Part shown: positions 12,737 through 23,559 of the stretch, piece by piece
Numbering within the stretch: position 1 is the stretch's first letter
Layout: each line of letters starts with the position of its first letter
Origin: Stachybotrys elegans
Taxonomy: Eukaryota; Ascomycota; Sordariomycetes; Hypocreales; Stachybotryaceae
Reading direction: 5' to 3'
Length of the DNA stretch: 64,000 bases
NCBI GenBank assembly: GCA_020746835.1
Contig: JAGPNK010000015.1
Span: 372,001-436,000, forward strand
Program-made: the position numbers and the translations under genes
Notes under the pieces: generated by a model
The model's database searches: none
What the model was told of the DNA's origin: nothing
Seen by the model: the letters and a program-made list of their open reading frames with translations, nothing else

Positions 12737-14670
12737 TCAGATCAGGACCAGAGCTCGCGCTTCTGGGTCGTCAGATATATATGTTGGCTTAGACTCCCAC
12801 GAGCCAGCAACTTTGTACATTTTGGCCTTGCCCACGAGCGTGTACTCGTTGCCGCTGCTGTGCCTTAGCACCATTGCGTACTTGCATCCCTCCACGATGA
12901 AGACGCCGTCTCCAGACCGAACATCCCCAATGCTTTCGGCCAAGTGGCCACATCCCATCAGGAAGAGAGTGCACATGTCGTGCCTTCGCGGCTCATCATC
13001 AAACACACTTGACGGTTCCATCGATCTCTTCTTCTTCTCCTTGAGCATTTTCGCCATCTTATCTTTTTGCTTCTCCTCCTGGAAGGCGGGAAAGGGGTCG
13101 TCTGATAGAATGCTCATATCGTCGTCGGGTGTATGCCGTAGCCTCAGGTAATCAAGCTCTTGTGTCAAGCATTGCAACGCTCTCGTAAAGGGCTCATCGC
13201 AGAATCCTCCGTCCTCGGCATCCCAGCGTGCCATCCGTCCTTTTCTCGCCGAGTGAAACCGGTATGGCGACTCGTCCAGGTCCTGGTGCATATCAAGGTC
13301 CAGAGCAAACGCCGTCCACACAGAGAGACAAGCCATGCGGGCGTTGTCCATTTCCTCTGCTGTCATGGCGGTGGATTGACTATCCCAGTAGGGCATCCTC
13401 GAAGACGTGCGTGCCACTGTACCAATTCTCTTGGCCCGTATAGGCAGCTTTCCCGGCAACAGCTCATCAGTCACATGGTAGTCTTGCCCATTAACATTTT
13501 CACGCTGTCCTAAAGCCCAACCCCAAGCAGGTGCAATCTGGTCAGCATCTCGTAGGTCGATCACCCAGGAAGGTAGGTCAGCTGGTCTTGGCTTGGCAGT
13601 GCCATTGAGCTCCAAGGGCCAGAGGCTTCCTGACGTGAAGATCAAGAACCGCGTGAAGCTCTCATACACATGCTGCAGCGAGTCCTCGTAGTCCACTGTT
13701 GGCATCTCTATTCCTGGGAGCTTGCTGTTGAGAAACGCTTGCATGCCAAATATCTTATCGCGCGGATCCGAAACGCTATTGCGTGCCGCCAGCTCTACTA
13801 CAACGCCCATGAAGGTCTCAAAGTTATCAGCTGTCTTGAGATCCATGGTGCTCTCACCCAGCGCCCCTCTCATGCGGAAATGTTCAAGATCAGCGCGCTT
13901 GACGAGGTTCTGCCCAAAATGGTAGTAGGTGTAGAGATGCGAGGCAGGGCACTCTTGGGTGCCCAGCAGGAAAACAGCGGATTTGGCAAGTAAGAACTCC
14001 TGGATCGTCCAGATGCGGCGGAACCATTCGTTGGAGCAGAGCTTAGCAATCCGTTCGCTCTCTGTGGTTGCTTTGGTACCTGGTAAGCATAGTGTTCATG
14101 AGTCCTGTTGGCATAGAGGCTCTCACAGAGAATGGAGGATCTCCAGTAACTCCCCAAGCTCTCGGTCTTCTCGCGCTTGCGCAGCTTCCTCCATCCAGCG
14201 GCAACACAGTCGTAGGCATGGCCATAACGTCCAGCACTCCGCAGGACCTTGGCCAGCTCTGCGTCGCCCTTGGGACCAAGCCAGAGAATTACGCGCGTTG
14301 CTCCTTGATAGATGTCGCCCATCAAGGGGACCTGTATGTTCTTTTCCTGGATAGATTCCTGGTTCACGCAGATGGCGTCAACCCACACGCGCCGTGGCTT
14401 GGAGGGTTTCCGTAGATGCAAAAGAGCCTGCTCGCAGTTTGGCGTGATTAATACCGTCCGCCCATCGCAAAGAATCGGCCTAGTACCGCGTGTCGCTCCC
14501 CAGGTGTAGGACAGAGCTTCAAAGTCTAGTGAGTCGGTGTCGTCGAGGCATGCTTCAACGAAGGAAGATTGAATTGGCACCGTCTTGCTTCGTGCCGGTT
14601 CAAGCACCAGAATTCGAATCATCCGAGGCCCTGATAGCGGAAGGTATTCGTAGGCTGGCGGTCGGTCCAT
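12737..14670 (-). CDS. HET-domain protein (heterokaryon incompatibility)
   Basis: HET proteins are fungal allorecognition or cell-death regulators. The N-terminal half carries the three HET blocks: FEALSYTWGA (about residues 49-58), RRVWVDAICVNQ (about 93-104) and, across the splice, CSNEWFRRIWTIQEF. The C-terminal third has the usual HET-6-like tail with SGDGVFIVEG and YTLVGKAKMY. The best splice model is an exon 14670-14127, an intron of 47 nt with donor GTGAGA at 14126 and CAG ending at 14080, then an exon 14079-12737, giving 628 residues. A shorter 38-nt intron using GTACCA would lose the coding-like residues ESERIAKLC, so I prefer the longer one. It is single-copy in appearance and intact. 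The partner it recognises cannot be told from sequence. Confidence 0.85.
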
Positions 14671-15647
14671 GGTTCGACGATTTAAGTCAAAAGGGAAGCG
14701 TGATGTTGTTTCCGTGGAACTTGGTCGGGCGAGGAGGTGCAGCGAACACTAAAGCAAGAAGCCAGACCAGGATCGACAGGCTGTCAGCCCAGGGGAATGC
14801 CTTGCTACGAGGTGAAATTTCAGCTGGGGCTCAGCTGAAAACCCCTGCAGGACCTTGAAACGCAGGCGCTTAGAGACAAGCAGGGCATGCTGTCTCAGCC
14901 TGAACAAGATACAGACTTTCTGCCTCCAACCTATTTAAGCACATGATAAAATTCTTTAATTTGTGCGAACTTGAAGAACTTGGTTCATATTGACTAGGAA
15001 CTGGTTGACAGGGCATGTCGAGCAAAAGTTTGCCGATCAAGAGCCGGGATCTTGCAGACTGTTCCGACCTCTCGCCGATGCAACGAGTGGCCTGATGTGA
15101 AGATGGTAATTGAGATTCGGGTTGATGTTGGATGGAAGAGACCCACCAACTGTTGGGTCATGATTGTTACTGATAGTTACCCCGTTGCCTACAGGACCAG
15201 AACAGAGCTAGTCAATGAAGCGATCCTCAGAGGAGGGGGTGCATTCACGGACTTGCACCCACATCGGTGCAAATAAGATATCTCTATAATAAGCAGCACG
15301 AGGACTGCCGGCAAAGACATTTCTAGCTAGCTATTACCAGAGTGGGCGAACCTTGTTGTTATTCACCACCATTTTTGAGTTTAAGCCAAGTGTAAAGGTC
15401 ACCGCATTCAGTCTGACTTGGGACTAGTTATCGTCCCGATGCCGGCATAACCAAGCCATCTCTCACGTGTAATCGCCGAGCTCTACTCCGTACATGCCTG
15501 TGCATTGGATGTGACGCTCGCTGCTAATAATGAGGGGAAGACACGGGACATAAGTTGTCGCGAGCTGCCCCTTAAACGTGCGTTTCGCCCTCCAATTTGC
15601 ATCAGCTACCGCTAACACAACAACGAGTCGATCCACCATAACATTTC
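14671..15647. other. divergent intergenic region, nothing recognised
   Basis: About 980 bases between the divergently transcribed HET gene and the ankyrin-deaminase gene; it should hold both promoters. A CTATTTAAG TATA-like box is seen near 14930. Open frames are short and unsupported. Confidence 0.5.
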
Positions 15648-17278
15648 ATGATGACGCACCAGCCACCTCCCTCTAATGGCCTCCTGGACAATAGAGGACG
15701 CCAGACTCCTTTGGCACTTGTTGTGGAGTGGAATAATACATTATTGCGCATCATTTGTCCATACTGTCAAAAACTCCATCATCATGGCCCCGGCAGAGGC
15801 GAACTGACAGGACAGACTCGGGTGCCACACTGTGGTCTGACTAGATCAAGCTACCAGCTTTGCTACCCATTTGAACCACAGGCTGCAGCTCAGTATTCTT
15901 ACAGCATCGACAAATCGAGGGGCCGGTTCGTAACGGTTGGCGTCGCACTGCCTGATGAAGAGGACGACGATAGCGACGACAATAGCGGCGAAGATGACGA
16001 GTCCAATACGGAAGAAGGCTCAGATAAGAGTCTGAAGGAAGACGATACAGAAGATGAAGGCAGTGGATTCGCAGCGAATCATGGAGAGCGCCGGGATCCA
16101 GAAAATGAGACGGTTGAAAACAACAGTGACAGGAACCTCGAATACGATCTGGGCGGCTCGACATTAGCGATACAAAATCCCAAGAGCAGCTTCCGTCTGA
16201 CGCGATCCTAGAAGAGCTATTTCGGGACCCTGTATACCGACAGAGTTGTTTCACTTCATCCTGTATCACTAATGATTTGCGCGATGTTGCTTTCCTGTTG
16301 AAGAGGTACAAGGATGATCCTTTCATTGCATTCAGAGACGATGACGGCGTCAACTGCGTTGCTCTGGCCGCCATGGAAGGCCATGATAAGATGGTACAGT
16401 TTCTCCACGAAAATGGAGGCAACCTCAATAATGCCGATTGCCACGGCCGAACGCCTCTGATGGAAGCCGCACTTTGGGGGCGACCAAAGGTCGCGGAGTA
16501 TCTTCTCCGCCACGGAGCCGATCCATACGCGAAGGATTACAAGAAACGCAATGCTTACTTTTACTCGACACCATCGAGAAAGACAGCGGCGATGCGAAAA
16601 AGGTTTGTCATGTACCAGGAGAAGCCCGACGCCGAAACCAACCGTAGGACCGTCTTCATGATGCTCCAACGATTTGAGCCAGTCACCACACCCGAGAACA
16701 GTACTGACTTGAATGAACCGAAGCCAGGTTACTTTGTAACCCAATACACACCTTACGGGGCTTCATATATCGGATACTACGAGCAGATCGTCGCATATCC
16801 CGTTCCTGATTCATACAAGACCCTGGCACGCCTTTACCGCGGCAATTTATTCCCGATAATAAGCGCTGCTAGCGGCTGGCGCACTGGTTTCGCCGTCGGG
16901 AGTGTCCTCGACAATCGTCTTTGGCGAGATTACGTCCTCGAACTGTGCAGTTTGATAGGTTATATGCTGCCCCGGGATGCTAAGGATGGGTGGGAGCCAC
17001 CTGGCTCGTATCATGCATGCCATGCCGAGAAGAAGCTCATCGCATACTTTATAAATGAGCATTCCATCCTCCCACACAATCTCCTAGAAAATTCCCCTGT
17101 GAGAGGAGAGTGGAGGCGGCAGGACATGGAACTGCAGCATCTGGTGCCTCTCGCCCCGAAGCTCCCACCTGTGAAGGCAACGATACAGGTCAGCCGTGAA
17201 GTCTGCAGCGACTGTCAGAACTTCATCTCCCACGTTCAATATGTACTTGGTCTTTCCTTTACAGTGCAGCGTTGTTGA
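15648..17278 (+). CDS. ankyrin-repeat protein with DYW-like deaminase domain
   Basis: The protein of 514 residues is read from exons 15648-16125 and 16212-17278. The intron is inferred: donor GTGACA at 16126, CTGAC branch site, TAG ending 16211. N-terminal residues 35-65 hold a small Cys/His cluster (CPYC, HHHG, PHCG), followed by a strongly acidic linker. Two ankyrin repeats follow (GVNCVALAAMEGHDKMVQFL and GRTPLMEAALWGRPKVAEYL). The C-terminus has the zinc signature of the deaminase fold: HAEKKLIAYF (the HxE part) and, about 70 residues later, CSDCQNFISHV (the CxxC part). The arrangement resembles the DYW deaminase of plant RNA editing factors, of which fungal ankyrin-linked relatives are known. 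Catalytic residues are all present, so nucleic-acid or nucleotide deamination is a reasonable prediction, but the substrate is unknown. Confidence 0.7.
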
Positions 17279-17599
17279 CGTGGCTGGACAAGGACATTGA
17301 GCTTGTCCCGCCGAGGAAGCAGATCTGAAGGGGACCGGCCACCGTACCACATACCTCCAAGACCGCTCCAGAATTGACAAACCGCACAAGCTACTGCCTG
17401 CATTGATTGATCAAGTTGGTGTCTGCTCTGATGCCATTTGTGAGTCAATGGAGGCACTGATGTTTGCTTGCAGTGCACGCTACCCGTGCACGTGATGGGC
17501 CTGTTTGGCACTCCCACTCCCACCTCACCTGCACTTGCACTTGCACCTTCACACCAACAAACAACCTCGCAATTGCATCACCCTCAATTCATCATCAGA
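17279..17599. other. short intergenic region upstream of the H3-like gene
   Basis: About 320 bases separating two genes on the same strand. An in-frame open extension upstream of the H3-like ATG starts near 17468, but its residues are low-complexity (TSPALALAPSHQQ) and look like 5' leader. Nothing else is recognised. Confidence 0.5.
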
Positions 17600-18269
17600 A
17601 TGAACCGCACCAAACAGACTGCGCGTGGGTCTGCCGGCGGCAAGGCTCCTCGCAAGAAACTTCCTGGTCAACCAGCATCAGACGCCCGACCCAAGTTTAA
17701 ATCGGGGCTGAGGCGCCGCTTTCATCCCGGGAGTAGGTTCATCTCTCTTTCTCGATCTGACCTGTGCTGACTGTTCTTCACAAGGGCGTGCTCTCAATGA
17801 AATGCGCAGACTACAAGGGAGGACCACGAATCTATCTATGCCCAGGCAGCCATTCCAGGGCCTCGTCAGAGAGATTGCCCAACAACATCATAAGGATGTG
17901 CGATTTGGGGCAACGGCTACTCGCGTTCTACAAGAATTAACCGAGTTAGCCATGGAACAATGGTTTGCGTGTATGCTGATTGTTCTCTCCCCTCTTTCAG
18001 TGGATGCATCTTGGCTAACCTCCCTGCCCTTTCTAGGCATGAACCACGCCGCACTTTGTGACGGGCGGATAACTATCATGAAGAAGGATAGCGTCTTCGT
18101 TAGAAATCTTTTCTCGGTTCACGGAAATAGTGTCGGGGGCACGCGTAAGCCTTTCCTTCCAACCCACTTTATATAAAATAACTCTCACATGCCTTCTGTT
18201 TTAGCTATTGAACCCAGCGATCCCGAATTGGCCTCCGAGGACGAGACCAAAACCACCAAAGCTGGCTAG
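17600..18269 (+). CDS. highly divergent histone H3 variant, four exons
   Basis: Exons 17600-17732, 17785-17970, 18037-18144 and 18205-18269 join into 163 residues; all introns are GT-AG and frame-consistent. The tail MNRTKQTARGSAGGKAPRKK matches the H3 tail, with R2, T3, K4, S10, K14 and K18 kept, but K9 is Gly and the K27 region is rewritten (about Asp). The histone fold follows: HPGRRALNEMRRLQ (alphaN), PFQGLVREIAQ (alpha1), KDVRFGATATRVLQELTE (loop 1 and alpha2), then CDGRITIMKKD (loop 2 and alpha3 start). A one-residue insertion lies before alpha1, and a 25-30 residue acidic extension replaces the normal short C-terminus. It is not a typical CenH3, because the tail is H3-like, though TIM-KD in loop 2 recalls fungal CenH3. 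Canonical H3 of this organism is elsewhere. Confidence 0.85.
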
Positions 18270-18595
18270 TGTCCTGAACTCTTTTCTAGCTACCTTGATT
18301 GGTCAGAAGTTACTGTGGCGATGGTGGTGTCGGGCGTCTAGGGATGAGGCTTTGGTCGCGTGACGCGGTTAAGGTTGCACAGCATACGAGAAAGTATGTC
18401 AGGCAGACTGCCAAAGCAACCTCAATTCTAGAATATAGTTCCACAGATGGGTATTTAAAACGCCGTCCTCCCCCAGCTTTTCTACCTAGCAACTGTGCAG
18501 CCAGCAAATGCCAAGTCTCGTACCTCTTCTCTAAAGCCAAATCAAGATTCTCACATTGCTCTTACCTTGACCGGCTCTTACCACCTCCCGTCAAC

Positions 18596-19628
18596 ATGGC
18601 TCATGACGATACGCCCGATATCGCTACGCCCGATACCACTACAACTGATATCGCCGCCGAAGGTGATGTCCTTCTTGTTGTTGGCCCTGACAACAAACAA
18701 CTCCGAGTTCACTCGGCATTCCTTCAACAAGCCTCTTCAGTCTTCAAGACCATGTTCAAGCCGATATTCAAGGAAGGGCGGCAATTCAGTGAGGCAGGCT
18801 CCGTTACGATCCCGCTCCCAGAGGACGACGCCTATGCCATGGAAGTCGTTCTTAATGTCATCCATGGGCGTTACGACAATGTCCCAGAATCGCTAGACCC
18901 CAAAGACCTGCTTCAAGCCGCTGTCATCATCGACAAGTACGACTGCTTTACGCCACTCACGCTGGCTATCCGGACTTGGTTCAGCTCTCTCCCCTTCACT
19001 GATGTTGTGAATACCTGGACGGTAGCCCAGGCGGCCTTGATCCTTGACCGACACGACACATTTGACAGTGCCACACGTTCACTCGTTATGAACCATTCTG
19101 GATCGTTCCTCGATCTTGCCAAAGCCCACACGGGACCTATTGAGTACAGTTTATTGCTAGAGGTCGCAGGTATGTTCGCAAATCATGTTCCAAGTCCTTC
19201 TCTTTCAAATACTGACGTCGTGTTCGGCATCAGCCCGCCTAGAAGAAAAGCGAAACAGATTGCGCCTGGAACTTGTCCAGCAAGTTTTGGAGGGAGATTG
19301 GCATTGCCATCCCAGCAAGAAGGGCAAGCACCAACCCGACAGGCTTGTCGAGTTCATGAGTCGTGTACGCAGCTTCGATGGGACTTCACTTTCGCGTACC
19401 CTTAAACAGTTGTCAAAGCCCAAGTACCCAGATTGGGATGTTGAACTTGCGCCACAAGAGTCAGAGCTTAGGGCTCTCGATGCCTGGCCTAGCGCAAACT
19501 CTCCGGACCTTGGAGAAGCCTTTCAAGTCATCTCAAGCATGTTTAGATCACGCATTGAGGACGACGAGAGCGTCTGTCTGTCCTGCATTACTAGGGGAGG
19601 AGACCACCGGAGACACGCTCGAAGATGA
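18596..19628 (+). CDS. BTB/POZ-domain protein
   Basis: Exons 18596-19169 and 19234-19628 give 322 residues; the intron has a GTATGT donor and CAG acceptor. The BTB fold is visible from about residue 20: EGDVLLVVG, KQLRVHSAFLQQASSVFKTMF, then PLPEDDAYAMEVVLNVIHGRYD and a helical region up to residue 190. The rest is polar with a basic, helical stretch (ARLEEKRNRLRLELVQQ) after the splice. Fungal proteins of this form are presumed cullin-3 adaptors or self-associating regulators; no partner can be named. A TATTTAAAA box sits near 18452, about 145 bases before the ATG, with a pyrimidine-rich leader, which supports this start over the upstream open frame. Confidence 0.82.
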
Positions 19629-20743
19629 GCACGTTGATTTTATATCAAGATACCATTGAGCTGATACTGTTTATATCGTTAATCAGAGCCCCCTCGAAGT
19701 CACTGATATCTATCCCATCGGGCAGAGAACTATGAATGTGTGAACCCCCGATCATGTGCATGCAGACGACCTCAAGTCTATAGATTACAGTTGGTAGAAG
19801 AATTCATGTCTGTACACATGGGATGTGAAAGTTTTCCAAATCACCGCAATTGGTAGGAAGCTTCCTAGCGATGGTGTATTGGCGTTAGGCCGGAGGCTTA
19901 TTCAAGTTGGCTTTTCAAGGCTGCTATGAGACGGTGGCAATATTCGAAAGAATTTGGCTTCCGGTGACTCAGTCAACGCTACTACTGGATGATTTGCGGT
20001 TGCTTTTGGTGCATGACCCGAGCAAAGTTGGGGAGAGAACACTCCGTTGGAGCTCTGCTGACCCTTCTCATTCGCGTCAAGGCCAGAACATCCACAGCAC
20101 CAAGAAAACCATGAGGGAATTGATCCAGACTCGCAGAGTCATGGATTTCAGCATTTTCTTTACCGTGTTCGCAACAGTTACTTTGGTTTGGTAATTGAGA
20201 AGCTGGTCTCACTGAGGCGGACTATACGATGGAGTTTTGCGTAAAATGAGCCCATCGCCGTGACACTAACACACATGAAGATTCTCCTTATACCAGAGCC
20301 CTTACAACTGGAGCAGTGGCAGTTGAAACCATCACAGAGGTCACAGTGCATTAGGTAGGAATTCCGTGGAGAGGAGCAGGATGCGGGGATTCCTGATCCT
20401 CTGTCCCAATGGTATAGAAACTAGTGACTGCGAGGGTATTCCTCTTACGATACGTACAATATCACATTTTCCATGAAAGGCTTTAGCTGTAGATGAACTG
20501 GGGTTAACCGCCACCACATCTATTAGCACCGTTATTAGTGTTGTGACCCGACAACGTTTGGCCCCTAATTCGTCATCGATAAGAGAGAAAGCCAACCTAT
20601 TTGATTTGTGGGTTCTTTCGGAGGCCTCCAGCCAATCGTTCTTCCCCAAGCCGCAGAGGACGTCATTGTTACTCCCCAAACTGTTGATGCGCCGCCAGCT
20701 CCTTGTCAAACCATCGTTTGCTCTATAGCCTGCTTGGACGAGA
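19629..20743. other. 1.1 kb without a supported gene
   Basis: Only short overlapping frames on both strands are present. I see no domain, repeat or RNA gene. The right end should hold the promoter of the Zn2Cys6 regulator. Confidence 0.45.
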
Positions 20744-23100
20744 ATGCCGCCTCCTAGAAGACCACTACCCAGGCTCCTACCTCGGCCGCCTCAACCTCAA
20801 GAAAGTGGCCAAGGCCATGAAGCGCCAGCAGTGACCAACGAGATCACTGGACTTCCGCGCAAGCGTCAGGTAGTAAGCCAGGCATGCGAAAGTAAGTACG
20901 ATTCACTCGATGCATACTGGCTATGTCATCCCGCTTCCGAAAGCTAAAATGCTTGTAGATTGCAGAAAGAAAAAGGTCAAGGTAATGTTGCTAGTACCTA
21001 TGACAAGACCAGAAACGTTTCTAAAACAATAAAACAGTGTGACGCTTCTCGGCCACAATGTGCCGCTTGTATCAAATCTGGAAGAGATTGCCTATACGCA
21101 TCTGATGGCCAGCATCATGATGCAGGTTATCGAGGCGTTGTCGAACTGCTCCGCGAACGAACCCTGGCAGAATCAACCCAGGTATTGCGACGTATCAGGG
21201 GAGCGAATGACCTCGAAGGCACCGTCAAGAACCTATCAGAAGCACAGCTGCTGCTCCAAGCTGGATCATCAAGCGTCGCCTCAAACGCCACAGACAGCAT
21301 CAGAATGACACAGCCAAGTTTTGAGGATTGGAGACCTCGAAAGCGGCGGTTGAAATCGCCGTGGGGCCCCTACATCCTGGACATGACTGCTTTCTGATCA
21401 TGGTCTAGTCACGATGATTCTGATTTTATGTTCGAAAAACAATTTATGGCCGATGTGCGACATCACTACGTCGAACAAGATGTTTTTGTGGATGTGCCTG
21501 ATCTCAACCTACCTCTTTCGCTATGGACCGACGTTTCTGACGACGATAGACTCATGAATCACTTGCTGAGGATGTTCTGGACTTGGGATAACATAGTGGA
21601 AAAAACTCTATACCGCCCGATCTTTGAGGAGGACGTTGCTACTCTTGACCCGCGATCAACTGACGACGATCCAGGAAGTTTCTGTTCGCGGTTCCTGGTT
21701 AATTCCCTGCTGGCCCTTAGCTGTGTAAGTTGGCCGTTGTTTGAGTGCATTCTGTTGATTCTTACATTTTCTCTTTCAGCTATACACTATGGATCCTGCA
21801 ACGTTTAAAGATCCCCAAGACACAGTGACGAGAGGTCGACGCTGGGCTGACGAGGCTGACGTTCAGTTGGGCAAAATTTCACATGACAAGGCATCAATCC
21901 CTTTGCTTCAGGGGCTACTGGCTATGTTCTGCTATGAAGGGAACCTTGGTTTGGGTACCAAAGCTGTGCCGTATTATATGCGGGCTATGGATGTCTACCT
22001 CGCCTTGAATAGGCTGGAAACTCTGGAGCGTCCTGCAGAAATGGGCGAAGGGCGTGCTCGGCGCGAACTGCTAGCCACTGCATGGTGCATTTGGGGGTTT
22101 TATTGTTGCGAGTGGTTTGTTTACCACGAGGATTTGAATTCCGCTTCTCTAACATTATCAGGCGAGGGACTCAAGCACTTGGCTTCAGGAAGCTAACTCG
22201 CATGCCCAAGTTTCCCAAAGTATGGCGTGAGCATGACTTTCCTCTTTCACAACGAGACTCAAGCAGCTACTGGTGGTACCCGTATCCAATGTCCATCCAG
22301 GTCCAAAGATCGATGAAAGTGGAGATTAGGGAGGTCGATGCCACCCTGTCTAAAATAGCCGAGGAAGCTCTAGATTTCATCTATCCTGTAGAGGATGCCC
22401 CTCCTTCGGCGAACCCTCAACGCGCATTGGAACTTTACAGGGCGATTGCCGATTGGAAGCAGTCTTGCCCAAACCGCATCCGGCTTGAAGAAGCTGTACT
22501 ACCATCAGCCATATTGCTGCAGTGAGTAAGAAGCTGCACTCGACGAAAACAAAATACTAACCATAGCCTTTCAGTATCTCAGCAGAAGTGATGCTTACGG
22601 CCATACTGAGACCTTTTACGCACATGAGCAAGGCACAATTCGGTCGATTCGATCCTAAGGAACGGTGTTACGCCCATGCAAGCAGCCTTGCATCAGCCAT
22701 CTGGACATTCCGTGCCTTTTCCACCATTCGCTTTGAATATTGGCTCACCCACGCATTAGGAACAGCGGCCTATATCGTGGTAGGTGGAACAGAAGATGCG
22801 CCGACTCAGATGGACACCTTGATGCGTGCTTGCCAGTGTCTCCATGAGATGCGGACTACTTTGCCCCTTGCAACGGACGTCTTATGCGGGATCAGTGTCG
22901 CTCTTAAGCGAAGCAAGGAGCATGTGCCAGCATTCGTGGGTAAATACTTTGAGCAGCTCTCTCATAGGAAAGATGGACTGTTGCACCATTCCGTCACGGC
23001 TTTATTGCCATACTCGACGGATATTGCCAGAGTGGACAGCGGCGAGGATCTGCAACTTCGAGAGCTTCTTCGCGAGCTGGAATATATGGAGATTGATTAG
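20744..23100 (+). CDS. Zn2Cys6 fungal transcription factor
   Basis: Seven exons can be joined: 20744-20891, 20959-20981, 21038-21348, 21409-21724, 21780-22114, 22162-22521 and 22575-23100, giving 672 residues in one frame. The DNA-binding domain is assembled across the first two introns: ACENCRKKKVKCDASRPQ followed by CAACIKSGRDC, with the spacing C-x2-C-x6-C-x5-C-x2-C-x6-C. A second region (PLSLWTDVSDDDRLMNHLLR and onward) fits the middle homology region of this family, and the end is helical. The 60-nt intron at 21349-21408 is inferred from a CTGAT branch and TAG acceptor; without it a TGA at 21395-21397 would end the protein, so the gene should be checked by RNA. The other introns have strong sites (GTAAGT, GTGAGT, CTAAC). 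Target genes are unknown; neighbours on both sides are HET or regulatory genes. Confidence 0.8.
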
Positions 23101-23559
23101 GCTTTGGATGATGAATACTTAGTTTACAACGGACAAATTGGATAGAGTTCTCACGGGATTTCCCATTAACATTGTGATCGGGTTGACGTTCAATGGTTGC
23201 CCAGGCCTCCTGGTAATTTCCAGCACGGGCTTTATTTGTGCTCTTCTTTTATTCTACAAACGTTAGTTGTGTTTTCCAACCTTTGGGTAGCATGGACACC
23301 ATGACTGGCAGGCCGGAACGGTATTGGACGGGGGAATTCATGATCCTCTCCCAGGGGGGTGGAAATCGGCGACTGAGGAGCCCCTCCTGCGATATATAGC
23401 TGATCATCTTTGCCACATGTCGAGCGGTTAATATCGAGTTTCCATTGGTCATTATGGCCAACACATTCATTAAAACGGGACTTGGGGTTCCACTAATATC
23501 AGGCAAGAACCAGACCTCTCATCTTCGTCGTCTTTCACTTGTCTCGTTGTCGTGTACTC
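23101..23559. other. intergenic, nothing recognised
   Basis: About 460 bases between the regulator and the second HET gene. It should hold the terminator of the first and the promoter of the second. Confidence 0.45.

Noticed and set aside
14042..14079. 38-nt intron in the first HET gene (GTACCA donor)
   Set aside because: It is unusually short and discards coding-like residues; the 47-nt intron at 14080-14126 fits the HET motif better.
21395..21397. In-frame TGA in the Zn2Cys6 gene, first read as a premature stop
   Set aside because: A 60-nt intron with a CTGAT branch and TAG acceptor can remove it and keeps the frame; the intron still needs RNA support.
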